A program made the translations under genes and the position numbers. A stretch of 64,000 bases of DNA from Bradyrhizobium elkanii USDA 76. GTDB taxonomy: Bacteria; Pseudomonadota; Alphaproteobacteria; Rhizobiales; Xanthobacteraceae. Shown here one piece after another: positions 43,710 through 52,985 of this stretch. The notes beneath the pieces are model-generated. The model made no database searches. It saw nothing but the letters and a program-made list of their open reading frames with translations, and was not told where the DNA came from. The stretch spans positions 1,976,001 to 2,040,000 of the forward strand of contig NZ_CP066356.1 of the NCBI RefSeq assembly GCF_023278185.1. The letters are read 5' to 3'. The first letter of the stretch is position 1, and each line of letters opens with the position of its first letter.

Positions 43710-44282
43710 CTAACGGACATGCGCCAGAGGAATGCTGACTTCGGCCAAGAGGTCGAGATCGGCCTCGTGATCGATCTGGACATACTGTCCGTTCCAGTAG
43801 GTGAGGCCGGACAGCCGATGCGACAATTCCATGCTGGCAAGGCGGCCCACGATGATGCCGTGGGAATGCCGCTCGATGATCTCCTCGACCTGGCATTCGA
43901 TCATCGCAAGCGACCGCTGTAGCAACGGCACGCCCGAAGCTCCATGGGTCCAGTCGGTGCCTTCGAAGCGTTCCCTGCCGTTCAGCCAGCGATTGCTGAA
44001 GCGCTCGGCCAAGGCCTGCTGGTCGGAGCCGAGGATGTTGACGCCGAACAGCCGATGGCGGGCGATCGGTGCGAAGGACGATGCCTGCCGGTTGATGCTG
44101 ACCAACAATCGGGGTGGGCTGGCGCTGAGTGACGTCAGCGAGGTCACCGTCATGCCGGTGACCTCCTCACCCTGTCCTGCGGTGATGATGCAAACGCCGC
44201 CGGGGAGGCGGCGCATGACAAGGCGAAATTGACGCTCGATCTCGTGGTCGGCGTCCACAAGATGAATATCCGGCTTGCTCAT
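43710..44282 (-). CDS. Flavin reductase family protein (FMN reductase)
   Basis: The 190-residue protein has the flavin reductase-like fold: MRRLPGGVCIITAGQGEEVT, then GMTVTSLTSLSASPPRLLVS and FGVNILG, GVPLLQRSLAMIECQVEE and HGIIVGRL. It supplies reduced flavin to two-component monooxygenases, several of which are encoded in this island. ATG 44282 follows GGGAG. It stands downstream of the DszC-like gene and upstream of cysE on the same strand, though a repeat lies between it and the former. Confidence 0.88.
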   Translation of the reverse strand: MSKPDIHLVDADHEIERQFRLVMRRLPGGVCIITAGQGEEVTGMTVTSLTSLSASPPRLLVSINRQASSFAPIARHRLFGVNILGSDQQALAERFSNRWLNGRERFEGTDWTHGASGVPLLQRSLAMIECQVEEIIERHSHGIIVGRLASMELSHRLSGLTYWNGQYVQIDHEADLDLLAEVSIPLAHVR

Positions 44283-44324
44283 CGGGATTCTCCCTTGCAT
44301 TGCCTCGCCGGATTGGACCTCGCC

Positions 44325-44423
44325 AGAGCGCTTTCGAGCGAAGTGGATACCGGTTCGCGTGAAGAAAACGCATCAAAACAGCAATCCAGAGCTCCGTGCC
44401 GATTCGATCGGAACGGAGCCCTA
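44325..44423. repeat. Intergenic palindromic repeat, copy 1
   Basis: About 99 bp beginning AGAGCG and ending CCCTAG. It contains TACCGGTTCGCGTGAAGAAA and a terminal hairpin with GAGCTCCG/CGGAGC arms. A second copy is at 62081. The last CTAG supplies the stop codon (44421-44423) of the minus-strand DszC-like gene. I recall the same family as common in Bradyrhizobium genomes. Confidence 0.7.
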
Positions 44424-45650
44424 GAAGAAGCCCTTGGCGGGTAGCGGCGTGCCGCTGATCTCGTACTGTCCGATCGAGCGCGCCTTGAAGGTGTTTGGAT
44501 TGTGCGACGCCAGCGTGCGCGCGTTGCGCCAGTGGCGGTCGAAATTGGTCGCCTTCTTGGTGGCCGAGGCGCCGCCGACGTCGAACAGCAGGCTGCCGCT
44601 CCGGATCGCGAATTCGTCCGCAACGATCTTGGCCTTGGCCGACAGCAGCGCGGCCTTGTGCGCGGCATCGACTGCGTTTTCGTCGCCTGCATCGAAAGCG
44701 TCGGTGGCGGCATCGAGCGCCTCCGCGGCCGCAAGCACCACGGTCTCGGCGGCGAATGCGCCGCTGGCGATCTGGCCGATGGTCTGTTGCAGCAGCGGAT
44801 CGTCCGCTGGGACCTCACTCGGCGCGTAATAGAACGTCCGCTTGCGGGTCCGCACCAGGGCGCTGGCGTCGCGCAGCACGGCGCGCGCGATGCCGGCATT
44901 GATCGCGGTCAGGAACAGCTGGGCAAATGTGTTGGAGTAGGGAATGCCATAGCCGATGTCCGGTGCATCGAATACGACCTCCTGGCGCTTGACGCGCACG
45001 TTGCGGAAGTGAGTGGTGCCGGTCGCCGTCAGCCGCTGCCCGAGACCGTCCCAGTCGTCGATGAGCTCAACGCCGTCGCGGTTGATCGGAATCAGCACGG
45101 CGGCATTGGTGGCGGATGCGTCGGCGGTGCGAACGAGGACGTAGTCCGAATACAACGTGCCGGTGCTGTAGTATTTCGTGCCGTTGAGCAGGTAGTCGTC
45201 GCCGTCGGCAGTGAGTGCCGTGTTCGGCGTGACGTTGCCGACCTTCGGCGTGTCGAGCTCGGTCGCCGCAAGCCCGATGATTGCGCCGTCGGCGACTGCC
45301 TTCTGCCATTGCCTGTGCTGATCGTCCTTCGGCCGGCGCACCACGCGTTCGACGACGCTGAAATGGTTGCGCAGGATATGCGCGACATTGGCGTCGGCTT
45401 CGCCGAGACCGATGACGATCTCGAACAATGCGCGAATTGACAGGCCGGCACCGCCGGCTTCGATCGGTAGCCGCAACGCGCCGAGGCGGGCCTTGCGAAC
45501 AAGATCGACTTGCGCGAACGGCAGGACGCGCTCGCGTTCGCGGTCGGCGGCGCCTTCCGCGATGCAGCCAAGCAGCGCGTCGATATCGGGCGCGTGGCTG
45601 CGGAGGCGGTCGGAAGGTTCCAGCGAGGTAGCGGATAAGGGCTTGTTCAT
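44421..45650 (-). CDS. Acyl-CoA dehydrogenase-fold flavin monooxygenase (DszC/SfnC-like)
   Basis: The 409-residue protein has the acyl-CoA dehydrogenase fold but is of the monooxygenase branch: FEIVIGLGEADANVAHILRN, GAIIGLAATELDTP, YLLNGTKYYSTGTLYSDYVL, DWDGLGQRLTATGTTHFRNV and a late FDRHWRNARTLASHNPNTFK. DszC and SfnC relatives use reduced FMN to oxidise sulfur compounds. ATG 45650 is preferred to the one at 45659. The flavin reductase gene follows. Stop codon and 3' hairpin come from an inserted repeat. The substrate is not known. Confidence 0.85.
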   Translation of the reverse strand: MNKPLSATSLEPSDRLRSHAPDIDALLGCIAEGAADRERERVLPFAQVDLVRKARLGALRLPIEAGGAGLSIRALFEIVIGLGEADANVAHILRNHFSVVERVVRRPKDDQHRQWQKAVADGAIIGLAATELDTPKVGNVTPNTALTADGDDYLLNGTKYYSTGTLYSDYVLVRTADASATNAAVLIPINRDGVELIDDWDGLGQRLTATGTTHFRNVRVKRQEVVFDAPDIGYGIPYSNTFAQLFLTAINAGIARAVLRDASALVRTRKRTFYYAPSEVPADDPLLQQTIGQIASGAFAAETVVLAAAEALDAATDAFDAGDENAVDAAHKAALLSAKAKIVADEFAIRSGSLLFDVGGASATKKATNFDRHWRNARTLASHNPNTFKARSIGQYEISGTPLPAKGFF

Positions 45651-45692
45651 TGGTATCACCCGAATGGCGTTGATTGATAGGACGGCTGCTGA

Positions 45693-46697
45693 TCAGACCT
45701 GGGCCAAATGGTCGGTGACCTTGATCGGCTCCGGGAGCACCTTGCGCGCGACCAACCAGTCGGCGGCCCGTTGCAGTTCGGCGAGGAAGTTTTCGTCGTT
45801 GGCGGCGAAGTAGCGATACTGCCGGTTCAGCGCGATGAACTGGTCGCGGACCTGGTCGCTGTATTTGCCGGCCTTCTGCGCGATGTATTCGGCATCCTTG
45901 CTGTTCGCGGAGATCCACTTGCCTTCGGCGCGGAAGGCATCATTGACGGCCCGGACCAGCGCGGGATTGTCGGTCGCGAATTTTCGGGTGGTCAGGTAGG
46001 ACGTGTAGTCGATCTGGAACTCGAGATCGCGACCTTCCAGAAAGATGTCGTGCGCCTTGTATTCGAGCCGCGCAATGTCGACGCCCGGGCTCCACATCGA
46101 CCAGGCGTCGACCTTCCCGGAGGCCAGCGCCGGCGCTGCGTCCGGCGGGTTGAGATAGACGAACGTCACCTTGGAGCGGTCGACCTTGTGCTTCTCGAGC
46201 GCCGCAACCAGCAGGAATTCGCCGAGACCCGAACGGTTCACCGCCACCGACTTGCCGACGAGATCCTCGACTTTGTTTATGCCGGAGTCATCCCGCGCGA
46301 TGATCGCAGTGGTGCGCGGCTCGTAGACCACGAATTGCGTGAACACCAGCGGTGAGCCGGCGATGATCGCGGCGAGTGCCGGCGTCGTGCTGCCGCCGAA
46401 GCTGAAATCGGCGCTGCCGCCGGTCACAGCCTGCAGCGTCGGTGCATGATTGGGGAACGGCCCGAGCCAATCGACCTTGATGCCGTCCCTGGCCAGCAGC
46501 TTCTCGAACTCGCCGCGCTCCTTGGCGATCAGATTGAGGCCGCTCAAACCCCAGGTCAGACGCACCGTGTCGGTGACGCGGCCGGTCGCCGCATGTGCCG
46601 GCCCGGACAGGTCAAGGCCGGCAAGCGCGCCGATGCCGAAAGCGGCACCGCCAAGGAAACTGCGACGGGTGGGGTTGGTGAACCGTGGGATAGACAT
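45693..46697 (-). CDS. Sulfonate-type ABC transporter, binding protein with Tat-like signal
   Basis: The 334-residue product begins with a twin-arginine signal (TRRSFLGGAAFGIGALAGLD). The SsuA-like fold follows: LTWGLSGLNLIAKERGEFEK, VTGGSADFSFGGSTTPALAA, VGKSVAVNRSGLGEFLLVAA and LASGKVDAWSMWSPGVDIAR. A Tat signal on an SsuA-type protein suggests a metal or other cofactor folded in the cytoplasm, or simply lineage habit. It lies downstream of its ATPase and permease genes on the same strand. Confidence 0.88.
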   Translation of the reverse strand: MSIPRFTNPTRRSFLGGAAFGIGALAGLDLSGPAHAATGRVTDTVRLTWGLSGLNLIAKERGEFEKLLARDGIKVDWLGPFPNHAPTLQAVTGGSADFSFGGSTTPALAAIIAGSPLVFTQFVVYEPRTTAIIARDDSGINKVEDLVGKSVAVNRSGLGEFLLVAALEKHKVDRSKVTFVYLNPPDAAPALASGKVDAWSMWSPGVDIARLEYKAHDIFLEGRDLEFQIDYTSYLTTRKFATDNPALVRAVNDAFRAEGKWISANSKDAEYIAQKAGKYSDQVRDQFIALNRQYRYFAANDENFLAELQRAADWLVARKVLPEPIKVTDHLAQV

Positions 46698-46707
46698 CGA
46701 TTGGTCC

Positions 46708-47433
46708 TCAGGCAGGAATGGGGTGAGAGGTGCCGACGCCGAGCTCCGCCAGCAGCTCGGCGCGGCCGATCGGCGCTGCGCCGTTACGTTTCATGCGATG
46801 CTCGAACGCGATCCGGCCCTCGCGCATCACCAGGATGCGGTCGGCGAGCGCGATCGCCTCGTCGACGTCGTGGGTGACCAGAAGAACGCCGGGCCGATGG
46901 GCGGCGACCAGCTCGCGCACCAGATCGTGCATGCGAATGCGGGTCAGCGCGTCGAGCGCGGCAAAGGGCTCATCGAGCAAGAGCAGCTCGGGCTCCTGCA
47001 CCAGCGCGCGCGCCAGCGCCACGCGCTGCGCCTGGCCGCCCGAGAGGTTGCGCGGCCAGTCATCGAGACGGCCGCCGAGTCCGACCTCGGTTAGCGCGGT
47101 GGCGGCGCGCTGACGGGCGTCGCTCGCATCGAGGCCGAGCGCGACGTTGCGCCACAGACTGTCCCACGGTAGCAGCCGGTGCTCCTGGAAAACGACGGCC
47201 GGCCGCCGTGGTGCCGTGATGCGCCCGCCGTCGATCGCATCGAGGCCGGCCAGCGCCCGCAGCAGCGTGGTCTTGCCGCACCCGCTTTCGCCGAGCAGGA
47301 CGACGAACTCGCCGCGCTCGATGCGCAGGTTGAGGTTCTCGATCACCACGCGGCTGCCATAGGCGCGATGCAGTCCCGTCACCACGACGGCCGGCGCAAT
47401 CGCGGCCGGTGAGAGCACGGCGTGCAGCGTCAT
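46708..47433 (-). CDS. ssuB: Sulfonate-type ABC transporter ATPase (SsuB-like)
   Basis: ATG 47433 overlaps the permease stop and gives 241 residues with Walker A LGESGCGKTT, Q-loop VFQEHRLLPWDSLWRNVALG, signature NLSGGQAQRVALARAL, Walker B LLLLDEPFAALD and switch VTHDVDEAIALADR. The QEHRLLPW motif is a mark of SsuB. Longer upstream reading in this frame overlaps the permease and is not coding. It works with the permease upstream and the Tat-exported binding protein downstream. Confidence 0.93.
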   Translation of the reverse strand: MTLHAVLSPAAIAPAVVVTGLHRAYGSRVVIENLNLRIERGEFVVLLGESGCGKTTLLRALAGLDAIDGGRITAPRRPAVVFQEHRLLPWDSLWRNVALGLDASDARQRAATALTEVGLGGRLDDWPRNLSGGQAQRVALARALVQEPELLLLDEPFAALDALTRIRMHDLVRELVAAHRPGVLLVTHDVDEAIALADRILVMREGRIAFEHRMKRNGAAPIGRAELLAELGVGTSHPIPA

Positions 47434-48320
47434 CGCGCGCCTCCATAGTTGGGATGCCAGGCCAATAGCCGTCGCTCCAGAGCGCGCGCGATGCCGTCGG
47501 CGGCGACGCCGATCAGCGCATAGATCACGATCGTCGGCACGATCACGTCGGTGCGCAGGAATTCGCGCGCATCCATGGCGAGAAAGCCGATGCCGGACTG
47601 GGCGCCGATGGTCTCCGCGACCACCAGTGCCAGCCATGCGGTTGCCAGCGCATAGCGCACACCGGTCAGGATCGAGGGCAACGCGCCGGGCAGGATGACG
47701 CGCCGGATCAGCTCGAATGTCCCGAGGCCCTGGACGCGGCCGAGCTCGAGCAGCTTCGGGTCGACCTGCCGGATACCCAGCGTGGTGTTGATGTAGATCG
47801 GGAAGGCGACGCCGAGCGCGACCAGGAAGATCTTCTGGGCTTCGCCGACGCCGAGCCAGACGATCACCAGCGGCAGCGCGGCGAGAAACGGGATCGCGCG
47901 GATCATCTGGATGCTGCGGTCGATCGCGGCCTCCGCGATCCGCGAGAAACCCACGAGGATGCCGAGCGCGAATCCAACGCTGCCGCCGATCGCAAAGCCG
48001 GCCGTTGCGCGCAGCAGGCTGACGCCGAGATCGTTCAGCAGGCTTCCGTACGTCGCCAGCCTGAATGCCGTCCGGACCACCTTGCTCGGTGCCGGCAGCA
48101 CCTGCGGCGAGAGCCAACCGGCCTGCGCCAGCAATTCCCAGACGATCAGAAGTACGACCGGGGCGAGCCACGACAGCAGCAGCATGCCACGCCGGCCGAT
48201 CTCCACTCGTGCCTTCCGGGACGGCGATGCGGTTTGATCGCTGCGCGGCGTTGAATCAAACGCGATTGATGACGCAGCCTGTTCGAGGTTGCTCAAGTTT
48301 GTTCTGTCCTCGTCCAACAT
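47430..48320 (-). CDS. ssuC: Sulfonate-type ABC transporter permease (SsuC-like)
   Basis: The 296-residue protein has a basic N-terminal tail of about 45 residues followed by six hydrophobic segments and LAPVVLLIVWELLAQAGWLS, IQMIRAIPFLAALPLVIVWL, KIFLVALGVAFPIYINTTLG, and AWLALVVAETIGAQSGIG, all typical of SsuC. It is first in the run that ends with the DszC-like, flavin reductase and cysE genes. It is divergent from the SsuD-like gene. Confidence 0.92.
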   Translation of the reverse strand: MLDEDRTNLSNLEQAASSIAFDSTPRSDQTASPSRKARVEIGRRGMLLLSWLAPVVLLIVWELLAQAGWLSPQVLPAPSKVVRTAFRLATYGSLLNDLGVSLLRATAGFAIGGSVGFALGILVGFSRIAEAAIDRSIQMIRAIPFLAALPLVIVWLGVGEAQKIFLVALGVAFPIYINTTLGIRQVDPKLLELGRVQGLGTFELIRRVILPGALPSILTGVRYALATAWLALVVAETIGAQSGIGFLAMDAREFLRTDVIVPTIVIYALIGVAADGIARALERRLLAWHPNYGGAR

Positions 48321-48514
48321 TGCGCGCGAGCCTCATTGATCGCGCGCGGCATAGTCCGCCGTTCTCTCGATCGACGGTTCGTCGTCGTTCGAAAAGGCGC
48401 GCGGCTCATGCGACGCAAACTGTCCCACGAATTTTCTCGAACAGAAATAGAGCCGTATTCCAATTGTCGCTGCGTCCGGAGTTTTCTGGTTTATCGGCGC
48501 GCGCGGCGCGGCAA

Positions 48515-48534
48515 GGATAATCTTTTGATGCGCC
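48515..48534 (+). promoter_or_regulatory. Candidate sulfur-island promoter element
   Basis: GGATAATCTTTTGATGCGCC lies 72 bp before the ATG at 48606, pointing toward it. It follows a GC-rich run. It resembles the elements at 51116, 51217 and 56272. Confidence 0.35.
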
Positions 48535-48605
48535 GCGGCTTGATCTGCCGCCGTGCTTCTTTGAAAACACGCCGACGTAACGTCAGGGAAATCGGAGACA
48601 CCGGC

Positions 48606-49697
48606 ATGTCGACACGACCGCTTCGCTTTGGCATCTGGGCGCTGGTCCATGGTTCGCGCGCGGCCTATCAGGATCCGGAGGAGCCGTATGACGCATCGTG
48701 GGAGCGCAATCGCGACCTCGTGCTTGCCGCCGAAGCGCTGGGCTACGATTCCACCTTGATCGCGCAGCACACCATCAATCCGCATCAGGAGGATCTCGAT
48801 CAGCTCGAGGCCTGGAGCGCGGCGGCGGCCGTTGCGGCATTGACCAGCCGGATCGAGATCATCGCGGCCATCAAGCCCTATCTCTATCACCCGGTGGTTC
48901 TGGCCAAGCTCGCGCTCGGGATCGAGAACATCAGCCGCGGACGCTTCGCGATCAACCTGGTCAATGCCTGGAACCGGCCCGAGCTCGACAAGGCCGGCAT
49001 CGGCTTTGCCGAGCACGATGCCCGTTACGCTTATGGCCGCGAGTGGATCACGATTGTCTCGCGCCTGATGCAGGGCGAGCGGTTGACCTACAAGGGCGAG
49101 CATTTCGACGTCCGCGATTATCTGCTGCGGCCGACGAGCCTCCACCGACCGCGACCGTTGGTCTATGTCGGCGGCGAGTCCGAACCGGCGCGCGCTTTGG
49201 TCGCCGACCACGGCGACGTCTGGTTCATCAACGGTCAGCCGCTCGAGGATGTCGCGGGCCTCATTGCCGACGTGGCGGCGCGGCCGCGGAGTTCGGCGCC
49301 GCTTCGCTTCGGGCTGTCCGCCTTCGTCATCGCGCGCCGGACGCAGGCCGAGGCCCAGGCCGCCTATGAGCGGCTGCTGGAGCTGTCGCGGAAGGACGCC
49401 TCGATGAAGGCGATCCAGCGGCAGAACACCGATCCGAAGGTGGTGATGATGCAGACCATGCAGAAGTCGGAGCGGGTCGGCAGCAACGGCGGCACCGCTG
49501 CCGGGCTGGTCGGCAGTTATGATGACGTGGCCGCCCGGATCCGGGCGTTCCATGCCGCGGGCATCGAGTTGTTCATGCTGCAGTTCCAGCCTTTCGAGGC
49601 CGAGATGGAGCGCTTTGCGAAGGAGATCATCCCGCGCGTCCGCGCAGCGTCATCTGTTGCGAATGATACGCGAGCACTGCTGGCGGGTTCGCAGTAG
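48606..49697 (+). CDS. Luciferase-like FMN monooxygenase (SsuD/SfnG-type)
   Basis: The 363-residue protein is a luciferase-like TIM barrel of the alkanesulfonate or sulfone monooxygenase branch: LRFGIWALVHGSRAAYQDPE, AAEALGYDSTLIAQHTINP, RIEIIAAIKPYLYHPVVLAK, and ISRGRFAINLVNAWNRPELD. ATG 48606 begins the fold; the frame upstream to 48336 is not coding. It is divergent from the ssuCBA-type genes with an element between. It likely releases sulfite or sulfinate from an imported compound using FMNH2. Length and motifs fit SsuD or SfnG about equally. Confidence 0.87.
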   Translation: MSTRPLRFGIWALVHGSRAAYQDPEEPYDASWERNRDLVLAAEALGYDSTLIAQHTINPHQEDLDQLEAWSAAAAVAALTSRIEIIAAIKPYLYHPVVLAKLALGIENISRGRFAINLVNAWNRPELDKAGIGFAEHDARYAYGREWITIVSRLMQGERLTYKGEHFDVRDYLLRPTSLHRPRPLVYVGGESEPARALVADHGDVWFINGQPLEDVAGLIADVAARPRSSAPLRFGLSAFVIARRTQAEAQAAYERLLELSRKDASMKAIQRQNTDPKVVMMQTMQKSERVGSNGGTAAGLVGSYDDVAARIRAFHAAGIELFMLQFQPFEAEMERFAKEIIPRVRAASSVANDTRALLAGSQ

Positions 49698-49702
49698 CTG
49701 CG

Positions 49703-51043
49703 TCACGCGGTTGCGGCGGCTTCCGTCTGACGCGCAAAGCGGCTGATCGGCCGAGGCAAGCCAAAATGCTCACGCAAGGTGGTGCCGGCGTAATTGGTTC
49801 GGAACAGACCGCGGCGCTGCAGGATCGGCACCACGCTGTCGACGAAGATTTCGAGCCCCGTCGGCAACACGTCGGGCATCAGATTGAATCCGTCGGCCGC
49901 GCCAGCCCTGAACCAGGCCTCGATGTCGGTGGCGATCTGCTCGGGCGTGCCGACGATGATGCGGTGTCCGACCCCACCGCCGAGTGCCCGCAACAACTGC
50001 CGGACGGTGAGGTTGCCGCGGCGCGCAATGTTCACCGTGCCCTGGAACATGGTGTGGTTGGCGTTGGACGGCAGTGGCAGTGGATCGGGTAGCGGCTTGT
50101 CGAGCTCTAGAATCGCAGAATCGACCTGCAAGGTGCCCGCGAGACGCGCCAGGCTGTACTCGATCGGAACCAGCTCCCACAGCTCATCCTGCCGCCGTTT
50201 CGCCTCGGCTTCGGTGCTGCCGATCACGGTGGCAAGGCCCGGCAGGATGACGATGGAGTCGCCGGCGCGGCCGTAGGCCGCAGCGCGGGCGCGCAGGTCG
50301 CGCGCATAGGCGACGCCTTCCTCGATCGTCTGGGCCAGCGTGAACACGGCTTCGGCCTGCGCGGCAGCGAGGTCACGGCCGTCGCTCGAGCCGCCGGCCT
50401 GCACGGTCACCGGGCGGCCCTGCGGCGAACGCGGCACGTTGAGCGGACCGGCCACGGAGTAATGGGCGCCGCGATGCCCGATCGGATGAACCTTCGACGT
50501 ATCGACAAATCGCGCCGACGACTTGTCGCCGACAAAGGCGTCGTCCTCCCAACTGTCCCACAGTGCATGGACGACCTCGGCGAACTCCTTGGCGCGCTCG
50601 TAGCGGGCCTTGTGCTCCAGCACGTGGCTGAGGCCGAAATTTCGGCTGGCCGACGCGTCGGCCGTGGTTACGGCATTCCAGCCGGCGCGGCCGCCGCTCG
50701 CCAGGTCCAGGGTCGCGAAGCGGCGCGCGATGTTGTAGGGCTCGTTGTAGGTGGTCGAGGCGGTCGCGATCAACCCGACATGGCTGGTCGCCGCGGCCAC
50801 CGATGCCAGCACGATCGTCGGTTCCATCGACATGAAGGAACGGTAGTCGATGCGGTCAGTGATCGCCGGCGTGTCGGCAAGGAAGATCGCATCGAGCTTG
50901 CCGCGCTCGGCGATCTCAGCCACGCGCACATAATGGCTGACGTCGAAGCAGGCGCGAGGATCGCTTTCGGGCAGCCGCCACGCCGACGCATAGACGCCGG
51001 AGTGCAACAGGTTGACATTGAGGTGAAGCTGACGATCGGACAT
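49703..51043 (-). CDS. FMN-dependent monooxygenase, NtaA/SnaA/DszA family
   Basis: The 446-residue product has HLNVNLLHSGVYASAWRLPE, KLDAIFLADTPAITD, VGLIATASTTYNEPYNIARR, DLASGGRAGWNAVTTADASA and FNLMPDVLPTGLEIFVDSVV, the same pattern as the enzyme at 34879. It ends 5 bp from the stop of the SsuD-like gene (convergent). ATG 51043 is used; GTG at 51052 is less likely. It is divergent from the flavoprotein/ferredoxin operon. The substrate is unknown. Confidence 0.9.
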   Translation of the reverse strand: MSDRQLHLNVNLLHSGVYASAWRLPESDPRACFDVSHYVRVAEIAERGKLDAIFLADTPAITDRIDYRSFMSMEPTIVLASVAAATSHVGLIATASTTYNEPYNIARRFATLDLASGGRAGWNAVTTADASASRNFGLSHVLEHKARYERAKEFAEVVHALWDSWEDDAFVGDKSSARFVDTSKVHPIGHRGAHYSVAGPLNVPRSPQGRPVTVQAGGSSDGRDLAAAQAEAVFTLAQTIEEGVAYARDLRARAAAYGRAGDSIVILPGLATVIGSTEAEAKRRQDELWELVPIEYSLARLAGTLQVDSAILELDKPLPDPLPLPSNANHTMFQGTVNIARRGNLTVRQLLRALGGGVGHRIIVGTPEQIATDIEAWFRAGAADGFNLMPDVLPTGLEIFVDSVVPILQRRGLFRTNYAGTTLREHFGLPRPISRFARQTEAAATA

Positions 51044-51115
51044 GGCTGCCACGCATTGAGGTGAGACGATTCACGAAATATCGCCTGTCTGGCCGCATGA
51101 AAACGAGCGGCCGGC

Positions 51116-51139
51116 GCGCGCATGCAAAAAGAAATATCC
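51116..51139 (-). promoter_or_regulatory. Candidate sulfur-island promoter element
   Basis: Read on the minus strand, GGATATTTCTTTTTGCAT is followed by GCGCGC, 73 bp upstream of the ATG at 51043. It is the mirror partner of the element at 51217 in the same divergent region, and each points toward its own gene. Confidence 0.4.
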
Positions 51140-51216
51140 GTCTCCGCTGCGCGATCTCCGGACAAATTCGGTGTCGATCTTCTGCAATGAACGGAACGTC
51201 CTGTCCGTCGCCGCAT

Positions 51217-51234
51217 GAATATTCTTTTGCGCGC
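51217..51234 (+). promoter_or_regulatory. Candidate sulfur-island promoter element
   Basis: GAATATTCTTTTGCGCGC lies 123 bp upstream of the ATG at 51357 and points toward it. GAATATTC is itself a palindrome. Confidence 0.4.
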
Positions 51235-51356
51235 AGCGGCGGGGGAAGCTTCGTCCAAGTCTGCGCAAATATCTGACATTGCCAGGGAAGCCTACGCGCG
51301 TAACGATGCTGTTGCGGCGCATTGCAAGCAATCGGTGCCCCCCGGAGAACTGAACC

Positions 51357-52985
51357 ATGACAGTCCACGAGCGACGCGCCGAACAGCGAACCGTGCCAGG
51401 CGGCTCGGTCGAATTCGACGCTGATGTGCTGGTGATCGGCGGCGGACCGGCGGGCACGTGGGCCGCGGTGAGCGCCGCGGAGCGCGGCGCGCGCGTCGTG
51501 CTCGCCGACAAGGGATTTTGCGGCACGTCGGGTGCCACCGCGGCTGCCGGCACCGGCGTCTGGTATGTCGATCCCAATCCGGCGCTGCGCGAGGCCGCGA
51601 TGGCCAATCGCGAAAAGATGGGCGGGCACCTGCAGGATCGCCGCTGGATGGCGCGCGTGCTCGACCAGACTTACGAGGACAGCAATCGTCTGGCAGCCTG
51701 GGGTTACCCTTACCCGGTCGACGACAGTGGCAAGTCGCAGCGCAACTCGCTGCAGGGGCCGGAATACATGCGCCTGATGCGCAAGCGCACCAAGCAGGCC
51801 GGTGTCACCATCCTCGATCACAGCCCGGCGCTTGAGCTGCTGGTGGAGGACGACGGCTCGGTTGCGGGAGCCAGTGGCGTTCGCCGCCAGAAGCACGATC
51901 GCTGGATCGTGCGCGCCAAGGCCGTCGTCATCGCGACCGGCGGCTGTGCGTTCCTGAGCAAGACGCTGGGATCGAATGTGCTGACCGGAGACGGCTATCT
52001 GATGGCCGCGGAGGTCGGGGCCGAGTTCAGCAGCATGGAGTTCTCCAACCCTTACGCGATCTCGCCGGCGTTCGGCTCTGTGACCAAGACGCTGTTCTAT
52101 GGCTGGGCGACCTTCAGCTATGAGGACGGCAGTGTCGTTCCCGGTGCGGCATCCAAGGGCGGGCGATCGGCGATTGCGCGCGCGCTGCTTCAGGGACCGG
52201 TCTATGCCCGCCTCGACAAGGCCGACGACGACGTGCAGCGTCACATGCGCGCGTCGCAGCCGAATTTCTTCCTGCCGTTCGATCGCACCGGCATCGATCC
52301 CTTCAGGGAGCGTTTTCCCGTCACCTTGCGGCTCGAAGGCACCGTGCGCGGCACCGGCGGCCTTCGCATTGTCGACGACAGCTGCGCCACCAGCGTCCCG
52401 GGACTCTATGCCGCCGGCGATGCAGCGACGCGCGAATTGATCTGCGGCGGCTTCACCGGCGGCGGCAGCCACAACGCCGCCTGGGCGATGTCATCGGGGA
52501 CCTGGGCCGGATCGGGCGCTGCCGGCTATGCAAGGCAGCTGGGCCCGGCACGTCAGCGACGCCTCGTCTCCGCCGGCACCGTTGCGTTTCGAAGCAGAGC
52601 GGGTCGCGCGTTTGAGCCGGCCGCGCTGGCAAAGGCAGTCCAGGACGAGGTCTATCCGTATGAGTTGAACTATTTCCGGCACGCCTCGCGTCTCGAAGGA
52701 GCGCTGGCGCGGCTCGATGCGGAATGGTCCGACGCCTCGGCGGCCGATGCGGCGAGCAAGGACGATCTGCTGCGCGCCCGTGAGAGTGCGGCCATGCTGG
52801 CGACGTCGCGCTGGATGTACCGCAGCGCGCTGGCGCGGAACGAAAGCCGCGGCATGCATCGCCGCGACGACTATCCCGATCAGGACGACCGCCAACGCCA
52901 TTACGTGACGAGCGGCGGCCTCGATGAGGTCTGGACCACGGTGCGGCCGCATGCCGATGCCAGCTATGCAGAGGCCGCGGAATGA
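51357..52985 (+). CDS. FAD-dependent fumarate reductase/APS reductase-like flavoprotein
   Basis: The 542-residue protein has an N-terminal FAD site VLVIGGGPAGTWAAVSAAER, the flavin loop KGFCGTSGATAAAGTG, VIATGGCAF, and GLYAAGDAATRELICGG at the second half of the FAD site. It is of the succinate dehydrogenase/AprA superfamily. The HPT motif of succinate and fumarate enzymes is replaced near residue 223 by EFSSMEFSNPYAI, so the substrate differs. The next gene is a two-cluster ferredoxin whose start overlaps its stop, as in AprAB-like pairs. The setting in line with metNI points to a sulfur substrate. No signal peptide is seen. Confidence 0.82.
   Translation: MTVHERRAEQRTVPGGSVEFDADVLVIGGGPAGTWAAVSAAERGARVVLADKGFCGTSGATAAAGTGVWYVDPNPALREAAMANREKMGGHLQDRRWMARVLDQTYEDSNRLAAWGYPYPVDDSGKSQRNSLQGPEYMRLMRKRTKQAGVTILDHSPALELLVEDDGSVAGASGVRRQKHDRWIVRAKAVVIATGGCAFLSKTLGSNVLTGDGYLMAAEVGAEFSSMEFSNPYAISPAFGSVTKTLFYGWATFSYEDGSVVPGAASKGGRSAIARALLQGPVYARLDKADDDVQRHMRASQPNFFLPFDRTGIDPFRERFPVTLRLEGTVRGTGGLRIVDDSCATSVPGLYAAGDAATRELICGGFTGGGSHNAAWAMSSGTWAGSGAAGYARQLGPARQRRLVSAGTVAFRSRAGRAFEPAALAKAVQDEVYPYELNYFRHASRLEGALARLDAEWSDASAADAASKDDLLRARESAAMLATSRWMYRSALARNESRGMHRRDDYPDQDDRQRHYVTSGGLDEVWTTVRPHADASYAEAAE

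Noticed and set aside
47434..48171. N-terminal extension of the SsuB-like frame
   Set aside because: The extra part overlaps the permease gene and is Arg-rich without motifs. The ATG at 47433 begins the ATPase.
48336..48605. Upstream extension of the SsuD-like gene
   Set aside because: Arg-rich residues with no similarity. The fold begins at 48606, and a promoter element lies within.
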